Positions 1 to 5,800 of a DNA stretch of 7,612 nt are shown here, piece after piece. The DNA comes from Candidatus Portnoybacteria bacterium CG_4_9_14_3_um_filter_43_11 (GTDB lineage: Bacteria; Patescibacteriota; Minisyncoccia; Portnoybacterales; UBA2143), in contig PFWG01000029.1 of the NCBI GenBank assembly GCA_002791035.1, positions 1 to 7,612 on the forward strand. Reading direction: 5' to 3'. How positions within the stretch are numbered: the first letter of the stretch is position 1; each line of letters begins with the position of its first letter. Below the pieces are notes generated by a model. It saw only the letters and a list, made by a program, of their open reading frames with translations. It made no database searches and was not told the DNA's origin. A program made the translations under genes and the position numbers.

Positions 1-10
1 CAAGTTAAGT

Positions 11-166
11 AAATAAAGGCCTCGCTGCCAAGAGGATTCCAATAAGATTTTCGCCAAATTTCCAAGTGGGTGTCCGCAACTCACCGCCACGGCGATAAGC
101 AATGTAGGACTCCCTTTAAAAATGACTTAGCCGAAATCTTAAAGAAAAATCTTGAACAGCAAAGCC
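11..166 (-). ncRNA. Candidate structured small RNA, rod-like, class unknown
   Basis: The segment from the predicted start of the promoter at 173-201 can fold into one unbranched rod. The terminal helix pairs 166-157 with 18-27 (10 pairs, two G-U). Further helices are 154-150 with 29-33, 140-132 with 44-53 (one bulged A), 130-125 with 62-67, and 114-107 with 68-75 (one A-A mismatch). The tip is 99-92 with 80-87, closed by a CGTG tetraloop. The 3' arm runs straight into TTTATTT (17-11), resembling a terminator tail. A 9x10 internal loop and a 10-base one-sided bulge (124-115) interrupt the rod. I checked it by eye against SRP RNA, tmRNA, RNase P, 6S and tRNA hallmarks and found no match. A 6S-like role is only a possibility. 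The pairing was found manually without an energy calculation, and a small coding gene starting here is the main alternative. Confidence 0.4.
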
Positions 167-172
167 AGCTTT

Positions 173-201
173 ATTTTATCATCGCGTCAAACCGGTGTCA
201 A
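173..201 (-). promoter_or_regulatory. Strong sigma70-type promoter downstream of ndk
   Basis: On the minus strand there is a perfect -35 box TTGACA (201-196), a 17-base spacer, and a -10 box TAAAAT (178-173) that matches consensus at five of six positions. TG at 181-180 makes it an extended -10 element. The expected transcription start is near position 166, pointing toward the window edge. It lies 30 bases after the ndk stop codon, so it begins a new transcription unit. What it drives is uncertain: the sequence after the start folds as a rod (see the candidate RNA), and no convincing gene begins in the window. No transcription data are available, so this rests on consensus match and position. 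Confidence 0.72.
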
Positions 202-230
202 ATCTGGCGGTCTTGGCGACTTTTCCTTAA

Positions 231-836
231 TTACTCCTTAATACTGTCTAAATTGACATCATACAAGATTGTCTCCTGGACTAAGCGGTATTTAATAATC
301 TCATTCTCCTTAAACCAAATCTTAATTTCCTTTTCCGCCTCTTCTGAGTTGCCGGAAGCATGAATAAGATTTCTGACGGCGCGGTTGTCGGTATCGGCCA
401 AAGGATACGAATCAAGAGTTAAATCTCCTCTGATTGTGCCGACATCGGAGCTAAGCGGCTCTGTTCCGCCGGTAATTTTGCGGACGATGCCGACCGCTTC
501 ATTTCCCTGCCAGACCATTGCCACCACCGGGCCGGCTGACAAAAATTTCTTCAGTTTTTCCAACACCCACTTGCCGCCCTCCACCGGGTCGTCAAAGGGA
601 GCTTTTTGGCCTTTTTTTTCGTAAGATGCCTTTGTTTTTTTGCCGACTGACTCCAGCCAACCATCATCGATCAAATAGTGCTTTTCCACCATTTCTACGG
701 TAGGAATGACAAACTTCAGCCCGACCAGTTTCAGACCAGTTCTTTCATAGCGCCTGATTATTTCACCAATCAAAGCCCGTTGAACGCCATCGGGCTTAAT
801 TAAAACCAAAGTTTTTTCCTTCGATCTGTGATTCAT
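231..836 (-). CDS. ndk: Nucleoside diphosphate kinase, long form
   Basis: This 201-residue cytosolic enzyme transfers the gamma phosphate from an NTP to (d)NDPs through a phosphohistidine. Family signatures are clear: TLVLIKPDGVQR near the N-terminus (Lys14), GTIRGDL at 133-139, and the active-site segment NLIHASGNSEEAE with catalytic His159. The usual NDK has about 140-155 residues. The extra length here is an insert of roughly 30 residues around 55-92, between the first helical region and FLSAGPVVAMVW, plus about 20 residues after the normal C-terminus. The catalytic loop reads HASGNS rather than the common HGSDS. It is last in the nrdJ operon, starting 9 bases after the MBL stop codon with an AAAGG sequence 12 bases upstream, which is rather far for a Shine-Dalgarno. 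Adjacency to ribonucleotide reductase fits a role in dNTP formation. Identification is secure; the function of the insert is unknown. Confidence 0.96.
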   Translation of the reverse strand: MNHRSKEKTLVLIKPDGVQRALIGEIIRRYERTGLKLVGLKFVIPTVEMVEKHYLIDDGWLESVGKKTKASYEKKGQKAPFDDPVEGGKWVLEKLKKFLSAGPVVAMVWQGNEAVGIVRKITGGTEPLSSDVGTIRGDLTLDSYPLADTDNRAVRNLIHASGNSEEAEKEIKIWFKENEIIKYRLVQETILYDVNLDSIKE

Positions 837-845
837 ATTTTTTAT

Positions 846-1703
846 TTACCTTTCCGTAATTATATTAAAAAAATTGCCGTCAGTCAAAATTTTAATGTCG
901 CCTTCCTCGTCCGTCCGGTAAACGGCAATGTTTCCCAACCGGTCCAAAACTTCCCGGCTGGGATGGCCGTAGCGATTGTCTTTTCCGACCGAAACAACCG
1001 CCACTTCGGGGCTGACCGCGTTCAAAAACCCCTCGCCGGTGGAGGTCTTGCCGCCGTGATGGGCGGTTTTTAGAATATCGGCTCTCAAGTCCGAGTTTTC
1101 TCCTAAAAGATTTTCAACTTTTTTCTCAATATCACCGGTCAAAATCATCTTTGAATTGCCGTAAATTAGTCGGCCAACGACTGAAGCGTTGTTAGCCAAA
1201 GAAATTGTTTCCATCCGGGATTGGTCTGGCCAAAGTATTTCTAGGACTGCCCCGCTGGGAAAAATAACTTTCTGACCCGCCTGGGCAACGGTTAAAGGAA
1301 TTTTCTTTTCCTCAATTATTTTCTCCCATTGACTATAAACCGCGCTGTCGCCTTTAAACCCGCTAACTAAAATATGGCCAACCTCAAAATATTCTAAAAC
1401 GCTGACTAAACCGGTAATATGGTCGCTATCGGGATGGGTTAGAATGACTAAATCAATGCTTCGGTCGTAAAAGGGCATCACTTCTCCCAGTTTTTCTAAA
1501 ACGCTTTTATCCGGCCCGCCGTCAATCAGAATCTGCCTTTTAGCCGGCGTTTCAATAAAAATGCTGTCTCCTTGGCCAATATCAAAAAAGACCACTTTCA
1601 AAACATCGCCCGAAAGCAAAGAAAAAATCGTTGACCAAATGAAAATCGTCGCGGCAAACAAAGCTGTCAGGATTAAGAAATTAAGCTTTTTGTTTTTAAA
1701 CAT
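846..1703 (-). CDS. Metallo-beta-lactamase domain protein, ComEC C-terminal half
   Basis: From the ATG at 1703 this is 285 residues: one hydrophobic segment (about 8-30), then a metallo-beta-lactamase fold like the C-terminal domain of ComEC/Rec2. Visible signatures are VVFFDIGQGDSI (37-48), the metal motif HPDSDH (His90, Asp92, Asp94, His95), TGD (Asp191), AHHGG (His215, His216) and RYGHPS (His247), so the metal site looks complete. In competence proteins this domain is thought to degrade the non-transported DNA strand during uptake. It overlaps the comEC 3' end by 31 bases in the -1 frame, and no Shine-Dalgarno precedes the ATG. It may therefore be made by re-initiation or as a frameshift extension of ComEC. 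A TTG at 1754 would add 17 residues with no family support. A stand-alone hydrolase anchored by one helix is the other reading. Confidence 0.9.
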   Translation of the reverse strand: MFKNKKLNFLILTALFAATIFIWSTIFSLLSGDVLKVVFFDIGQGDSIFIETPAKRQILIDGGPDKSVLEKLGEVMPFYDRSIDLVILTHPDSDHITGLVSVLEYFEVGHILVSGFKGDSAVYSQWEKIIEEKKIPLTVAQAGQKVIFPSGAVLEILWPDQSRMETISLANNASVVGRLIYGNSKMILTGDIEKKVENLLGENSDLRADILKTAHHGGKTSTGEGFLNAVSPEVAVVSVGKDNRYGHPSREVLDRLGNIAVYRTDEEGDIKILTDGNFFNIITER

Positions 1704-2989
1704 TTCGCGACTAAAAGCATTAGAGCTAAATAATATCCGACTAAAATTACCCAAGAAAAATTCCCCATCTCATAACTCGCCCCGGGAACTGACGATAAAT
1801 ATTCAATTGTTTTAATGACATAACTTAAAAGAAGCCGGATTGGCCAAGCGGCAATTTTACTCAAAAGTGGCCAAAGCAGGCCGGAAAAAGATAGCGCCAT
1901 CCCTGAAAGCATTATTGCCGGTAAAAAGGGGACAATCATTAGATTGGCCAAGGGAGAAATCAGAGACAACCGGCCGAAATGGAAAATTAATAAGGGCAAT
2001 GTCCCCAACTGCGCCGCCAAAGTCATAGTCAGGACGTCTTTTAAACAATACGGATTGGGCCATTTTTGAGTCCATTGGTCCAAAATCGGCTTAAGATAGA
2101 CAATAGACAAAGTCGCCAGAAAAGAAAGTTGGAAGCCAACATCGGATTTTAAAAGAAGTGGATTGAACAAAAGCATCGCCGCGGCGGCAAAGACGATGGT
2201 CTGACCGGCGCCGCGCAGGCGCCCGACTTTTTGCGCCAATAAAAGCAGGCCAGCCATAATCCCTGCCCGGACAGCCGAAGCCGGCGCGCCAATCATAATA
2301 ATATATAGGACGAGCAAGACAACAACGAAATAGAAAACCTGCTGGCGCCATAAGCCGATAGCCAGGCCAAAAAATAAAAGAATCTGGCCGACAATAATCA
2401 TGTGCATACCGGAGATGGCGACGATATGCCGTACGCCGGTGATATTCAGTTTTTCTTTCAGTTGGTCAGAAAACCCGTATTTGTCGCCTAGAAAAATCCC
2501 CTTCAAAAGGCTGGATTGCGGCGGCAGGAGCGCTTGGTCAATAATATTTCTTAATTTATCTTTGAAGTTGAAGATTTTCTGGTAAAGCCAACTGCTTTGA
2601 TTTTCCGCCAACAAGTTAATCCGGGAATAATATATCACCGAGTAGATTCTGTCTTTTTTTAAATATTCCCGGTAGTCAAAATCTTCAAAGCTGGCCGGCT
2701 CTTGTAGTTTGCCAAATATTTCTAATTCGTCTCCGTAATTGTACTCCGGGTAGAGTTCAGTCGTGATTAAAACTTTCCCTTCAATCCCATCCGCTTTGAC
2801 CTGGAATTTCTGCTGGTCTATTCTTCTTTCCGGTTCGGCGACGATTATTCCCCTGAAAGTAATCTCCTCACCGGCTTGATTAAACAAAAACGATTGAGGG
2901 TTTTCAACTAAAGAATAAACGAAAACGCCGGCGATATAAAACAAGCAAAGATAAAGAAGAATTTTGGATTTTGTTAGTTTAATACTCAA
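1673..2989 (-). CDS. comEC: ComEC competence channel, OB and membrane part
   Basis: This 438-residue inner-membrane protein should form the channel that carries single-stranded DNA into the cytoplasm. It has one N-terminal membrane helix (10-27) and a soluble DUF4131/OB-like region (about 40-128, with FRGIIVAEP and YGDELEIFGKL). The Competence domain (about 155-428) follows, with its hallmarks ITGVRHIVAISGMHM (183-197), GAPASAVRAGIM (234-245) and DVGFQLSFLATLSIVYL (283-299), and several further helices. The metallo-beta-lactamase domain that usually follows is encoded by the next, overlapping frame. The start is TTG: AGGAGG lies 4 bases upstream at 2999-2994 inside the cobO coding end, and no nearby ATG keeps the N-terminal helix. 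It overlaps cobO by 11 bases, so coupled translation is likely. No other competence gene is visible here, so DNA uptake by this cell is inferred. Confidence 0.94.
   Translation of the reverse strand: MSIKLTKSKILLYLCLFYIAGVFVYSLVENPQSFLFNQAGEEITFRGIIVAEPERRIDQQKFQVKADGIEGKVLITTELYPEYNYGDELEIFGKLQEPASFEDFDYREYLKKDRIYSVIYYSRINLLAENQSSWLYQKIFNFKDKLRNIIDQALLPPQSSLLKGIFLGDKYGFSDQLKEKLNITGVRHIVAISGMHMIIVGQILLFFGLAIGLWRQQVFYFVVVLLVLYIIMIGAPASAVRAGIMAGLLLLAQKVGRLRGAGQTIVFAAAAMLLFNPLLLKSDVGFQLSFLATLSIVYLKPILDQWTQKWPNPYCLKDVLTMTLAAQLGTLPLLIFHFGRLSLISPLANLMIVPFLPAIMLSGMALSFSGLLWPLLSKIAAWPIRLLLSYVIKTIEYLSSVPGASYEMGNFSWVILVGYYLALMLLVAKCLKTKSLIS
1694..1700 (-). promoter_or_regulatory. Candidate -1 ribosomal frameshift heptamer in comEC
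   Basis: Near the comEC 3' end the bases at 1700-1694 read T TTA AAA in the comEC reading frame, the canonical X XXY YYZ pattern. After a one-base backward slip the next codons are AAC AAA AAG CTT, exactly the frame of the downstream MBL protein. The product would join ComEC residue 432 to MBL residue 4 and give 714 residues, a normal full-length ComEC size. I could see neither a convincing downstream stimulatory hairpin nor an upstream internal Shine-Dalgarno, so the site may be weak or fortuitous. A one-base undercall of the A5 run at 1697-1693 or 1691-1687 in the assembly would look the same. Confidence 0.35.
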
Positions 2990-3485
2990 TCCCCCTCCTG
3001 GCTTTTATTCCTTTCTTTAAATAATGCTTTCTTTTTTTCATTTCAGTGACTAAATCAGCGATTGAAACAATCTTTTTCGGCGCGCCGCGGCCGGTTAAAA
3101 CAATTTCTGTTTTTGACGAGTTTTTTTTAAGCAAAGAAACTAATTTGCTTGTTTCTATTAATTTAAAGTCCAAGGCAACATTAATTTCATCTGAAATAAT
3201 CAAATCGTATTTTTTACTTTCCAGCGCTTCTTTAAAAAAAATAAAACCCTGCCGGGCAAGATCAAAGTCTTTCTGGGTTAAATTATTCTTGTCGGTAAAT
3301 CCTTTTTTGCCAAAGGTCTTAAAATCAAAACCGGAGATCCTTTTTATCGCTTTCAACTCAGAACTCCTGCCGTCCTTTAAAAACTGGATAAGCAGGACCT
3401 TCTTGCCGGCGCCAACCGCCCGCAGAGCCAGCCCTAAAGCCGCCGTTGTTTTCCCTTTCCCGTCGCCGGTATAAATATGAATCAT
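2979..3485 (-). CDS. cobO: Corrinoid (cobalamin) adenosyltransferase, CobO/BtuR family
   Basis: This cytosolic enzyme of 168 residues transfers the 5'-deoxyadenosyl group of ATP to cob(I)alamin or a related corrinoid, giving adenosylcobalamin. The P-loop GDGKGKTT is at 7-14, followed by the typical AALGLALRA. The acidic SDEIN motif is at 98-102, and the family-specific C-terminal stretch with TGRGAP, IADLVTEM and KARRGIEY spans 131-168. I chose the ATG at 3485 because it puts MIHIYTGDGKGKTT at the N-terminus, as in relatives. A reading from 3578 would add 31 residues lying inside the nrdJ 3' end in another frame and can be dismissed. It starts 1 base after the nrdJ stop with no Shine-Dalgarno, so translation is probably coupled. 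Its neighbour NrdJ needs exactly this product, and no other cobalamin biosynthesis gene is present here, which suggests salvage of imported corrinoid. Confidence 0.95.
   Translation of the reverse strand: MIHIYTGDGKGKTTAALGLALRAVGAGKKVLLIQFLKDGRSSELKAIKRISGFDFKTFGKKGFTDKNNLTQKDFDLARQGFIFFKEALESKKYDLIISDEINVALDFKLIETSKLVSLLKKNSSKTEIVLTGRGAPKKIVSIADLVTEMKKRKHYLKKGIKARRGIEY
2994..2999 (-). promoter_or_regulatory. Shine-Dalgarno that fixes the comEC TTG start
   Basis: A perfect AGGAGG sits 4 bases before the TTG at 2989. It is encoded by two Arg codons in the CobO C-terminus (ARRGIEY). It supports the TTG as the true comEC start and shows that this organism's ribosomes probably still use Shine-Dalgarno pairing, even though most other starts in the window lack a good one. 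Confidence 0.7.
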
Positions 3486-3486
3486 A

Positions 3487-5679
3487 TTAAATATTACAAG
3501 TTGGACAGCTTCCAGGCGGCAGATCGGGAATATCCGGCGACGGATCGCGCAATTCCGGAGAAACTTCCTTTTCCTCAATGAATTTTTTCTCCCTAACCGG
3601 CAATCCTTTCTGTTCTTTGCCTTTAATATTTAAAACCTGCTGCTTACGGCTGTCGTTCCTATACAGCGTCACGCCTTTGCACCCCAGTTTATAAGCCATC
3701 AAATAGGCCTTTTTGACGTCTTCTTTAGAGGCGGAAAACGGAAAATTAATCGTTTTACTGACAGCGTTGTCAACATACTTCTGAAAAGCCGCCTGCATTT
3801 TAATGTGATATTCGGGAGAAATATCAAGAGCGGTGACAAAGACCCTCCTGAAATCCGCCGGAACTTCCTTGACTTCCTGGACTCCGCCCTTAACGGAAAT
3901 ATCCTCAACTAATTTTTTAGACCAAAAACCTTTTTCTTTGGCAACTTCTTCAAAAATCGGATTAACTTCAACCATTTCTTTTCCGTCCAAGACGTGCCGC
4001 CGAATGAAAGAAACGGCAAAAAGCGGCTCAATCGAGGACGAACAACCGACAATAATACTGATTGTCCCGGTCGGCGCGATTGTCGTCGTAGTGGCGTTTC
4101 TCAATCTCAACTTGCCTTTCTGGTTATAGATACTGTCCTTGAAATTCGGGAAAACATCTCTTTCCTCGGCCAATTTGGCGGAAGCGTCTTTTGATTCCTG
4201 CTGGATAAAGGCCATTATTTTCTCGGCTAAATTAATCGCCCGGGCCGAATTATACGGAATATTCAAACGTAAAAGCATATCCGCCCAGCCCATCACTCCT
4301 AAACCGATCTTCCGGTTGGCTTTTGTCAGGTCTTTAATTTTTTCTAAAGGATAGAGGTTAACTTCAATGACATTATCCAAAAAGTGGACGGCGGTCTGAA
4401 CGGTTTTTTTGAGTTTAGCCCAATCCACCGCCCATTTCTTTTTTTTCTTTTCAATCATCTTGCTCAAATTGATGCTGCCCAGGTTGCAGCTTTCAAATCC
4501 AAGCAACGGCTGCTCGCCGCAAGGATTTGTCGCCTCTATCTCCCCCAGTTTTGGCGTCGGATTGTATTGATTAATCCGGTCAATAAATATAACTCCCGGC
4601 TCGCCATTTTCCCAGGCATAGTCAACAATCAAATTGAAAATCTCATTGGCGTCTATCTTTTTTACTATTCGGCCGTCGCGAGGATTAACTAAGGCATATT
4701 CCCTCTTCTTTCTAACCGCTTCCATAAACTCGTCGGTAATCGCCACTGAAATATTGAAATTATTCAAAGTGCCTTCTTCTATTTTAGCGGTAATGAATTC
4801 TATGATGTCGGGATGGTCTACCCGCAGAATACCCATGTTAGCGCCGCGGCGCTTACCGCCCTGCTTGATTACTTCGGTCGCAGAATTAAAGACGGTCATA
4901 AAAGAAAGAGGGCCAGAGGCTTGTCCCTGGGTTGATTTCACTATATCGCCCTTCGGTCTTAAACGAGAAAAACTAAAACCGGTGCCACCGCCGGTCTGGT
5001 GAATTAACGCCGTATTCTTAACCGCTTCGAAAATTTCTTCCATAGAATCACCGACCGGCAAAACAAAACAAGCCGAAAGTTGCTGCAAGATGGCGCCGGC
5101 ATTCATTAGCGTCGGCGAGTTGGGCAAAAATTCCAACGAAGCCATTATTTGGTAAAATCCCTTGCCGATATCAAAAAGGTCGTCGTCGGAAATAGATGGA
5201 TTAAAAAAACGCTCCGCTGAAGCGATATTAGCCGCCACTCTCTGAAAAAGTTGCTGCGGCGTTTCAATGATTTTTCCCTGCTCGTCTTTCCTCAGATACC
5301 TGGATTCTAAAACTTTTAAAGCGTTAGGAGTCAGTTTTGTCTTAATGTCTTGGCTCAAAAGCCACCATTTGGCGTCTCTGATTTCTTTTCTTTTTAAACG
5401 ATAAAGCGTGTATGCCTCGGCAATATCCTTGTATCTTCCTTCTGACAATGATTCCACAACGGCGTCTTGAATCTGTTCAACAGTAGGAATCTTATTTTTA
5501 AAGTTTTTGTCAAGAATAGCGACAACTCTATCGGAAATATTTTGCGCTATTTTCCCGTCTTCTTTTCCTTTGGCAGAAAGGGCCTTAAAAATTGCTTCCG
5601 TGATTTTATCTTGGTTAAAATCGACAATCCGGCCATCCCTTTTCCTAATTTGGCTAAAACCTAACTTTTTCTCCGGCAT
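3487..5679 (-). CDS. nrdJ: Class II ribonucleoside-diphosphate reductase, adenosylcobalamin-dependent
   Basis: This enzyme of 730 residues reduces ribonucleotides to deoxyribonucleotides, using adenosylcobalamin to make a thiyl radical. An N-terminal ATP-cone (about 10-100, with IRKRDGRIVDFNQDKITEAI) suggests dATP/ATP control of activity. The barrel carries SACFV (Cys204), NPCGEQ (385-390: Asn385, radical Cys387, Glu389) and CNLGSIN (Cys398). Cys204 and Cys398 should be the reducing pair. PTGTIS (536-541) is in the nucleotide-binding region. The C-terminal CPTC (Cys725, Cys728) fits the thiol-exchange tail reduced by thioredoxin-like partners. No class I small subunit or glycyl-radical activase is nearby. 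The ATG at 5679 gives the family-like N-terminus. An in-frame TTG at 5694, with AAGGTG 5 bases upstream, would add five residues, but the predicted transcript start (about 5702) falls within that ribosome site. First gene of the five-gene operon. Confidence 0.96.
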   Translation of the reverse strand: MPEKKLGFSQIRKRDGRIVDFNQDKITEAIFKALSAKGKEDGKIAQNISDRVVAILDKNFKNKIPTVEQIQDAVVESLSEGRYKDIAEAYTLYRLKRKEIRDAKWWLLSQDIKTKLTPNALKVLESRYLRKDEQGKIIETPQQLFQRVAANIASAERFFNPSISDDDLFDIGKGFYQIMASLEFLPNSPTLMNAGAILQQLSACFVLPVGDSMEEIFEAVKNTALIHQTGGGTGFSFSRLRPKGDIVKSTQGQASGPLSFMTVFNSATEVIKQGGKRRGANMGILRVDHPDIIEFITAKIEEGTLNNFNISVAITDEFMEAVRKKREYALVNPRDGRIVKKIDANEIFNLIVDYAWENGEPGVIFIDRINQYNPTPKLGEIEATNPCGEQPLLGFESCNLGSINLSKMIEKKKKKWAVDWAKLKKTVQTAVHFLDNVIEVNLYPLEKIKDLTKANRKIGLGVMGWADMLLRLNIPYNSARAINLAEKIMAFIQQESKDASAKLAEERDVFPNFKDSIYNQKGKLRLRNATTTTIAPTGTISIIVGCSSSIEPLFAVSFIRRHVLDGKEMVEVNPIFEEVAKEKGFWSKKLVEDISVKGGVQEVKEVPADFRRVFVTALDISPEYHIKMQAAFQKYVDNAVSKTINFPFSASKEDVKKAYLMAYKLGCKGVTLYRNDSRKQQVLNIKGKEQKGLPVREKKFIEEKEVSPELRDPSPDIPDLPPGSCPTCNI

Positions 5680-5708
5680 AAGATTATTTAACAATAAGAC
5701 ACCTTTCC

Positions 5709-5737
5709 ATTTTACTTCAATAAAAAAGCAGGGTCAA
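5709..5737 (-). promoter_or_regulatory. Candidate promoter of the nrdJ operon
   Basis: Between the ftsZ terminator and nrdJ the minus strand reads TTGACC (5737-5732), 17 bases, then TAAAAT (5714-5709). Each box matches sigma70 consensus at five of six positions. The predicted start near 5702 would leave a leader of only about 23 bases before the ATG at 5679. I saw no NrdR-box pair, and the 121 bases between ftsZ and this ATG are too short for a cobalamin riboswitch, so neither type of control is supported. Confidence 0.55.
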
Positions 5738-5754
5738 ATTCAAAACAAGATGAC

Positions 5755-5788
5755 AAAAAACAACCAATAGTACGCTACTGGTTGTTTT
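5755..5788 (-). terminator. Rho-independent terminator after ftsZ
   Basis: On the minus strand a 14-bp stem (5788-5775 with 5770-5757) has one G-T wobble and a four-base loop CGTA, and runs into six T bases (5760-5755, partly in the stem). It begins 12 bases after the ftsZ stop codon. The plus-strand reading has only four T bases, so termination should mainly serve ftsZ. It separates the division genes from the nrdJ operon. Confidence 0.9.
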
Positions 5789-5800
5789 CAATAACCAAAA

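Noticed and set aside
1..102. Minus-strand open frame from a TTG at 102, preceded by GGGAG at 114-110, running off the window edge.
   Set aside because: Only 34 codons are visible (it would begin MLIAVAVSCGHPLGNLAKIL), with no family recognised, and the segment is largely accounted for by the candidate RNA rod. It remains the main alternative for what the promoter at 173-201 drives.
1..230. tRNA, SRP RNA, tmRNA, RNase P or 6S RNA on either strand at the window edge.
   Set aside because: I saw no T-loop, GGAA tetraloop with AGCAGC, tmRNA ends, or RNase P core motifs. The 6S comparison was not decisive because the bubble layout differs from the known pattern.
70..363. Plus-strand open frame of 97 codons overlapping the ndk 3' end.
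   Set aside because: It lies antisense to ndk and its downstream region, has no recognisable domain, and its composition is that of a shadow frame.
3046..3474. Plus-strand open frame of 142 codons inside cobO.
   Set aside because: It is fully antisense to a clear P-loop adenosyltransferase, so it is a shadow of that coding sequence.
3486..3578. Upstream extension of cobO by 31 codons.
   Set aside because: The extra residues are the nrdJ 3' end read in another frame; the family N-terminus begins at the ATG at 3485.
4634..5002. Plus-strand open frame of 122 codons inside nrdJ.
   Set aside because: It is antisense to the conserved catalytic region of the reductase, with no independent motif or ribosome site.
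5684..5710. Eight-codon minus-strand frame (MERCLIVK) overlapping the nrdJ start, considered as a leader peptide.
   Set aside because: The predicted transcript would start after its ATG, and it has no ribosome site or attenuator structure.
5680..5800. Cobalamin riboswitch upstream of nrdJ.
   Set aside because: The gap is 121 bases, much of it terminator and promoter, which is too short for the usual element of about 200 bases, and no B12-box-like sequence was seen.
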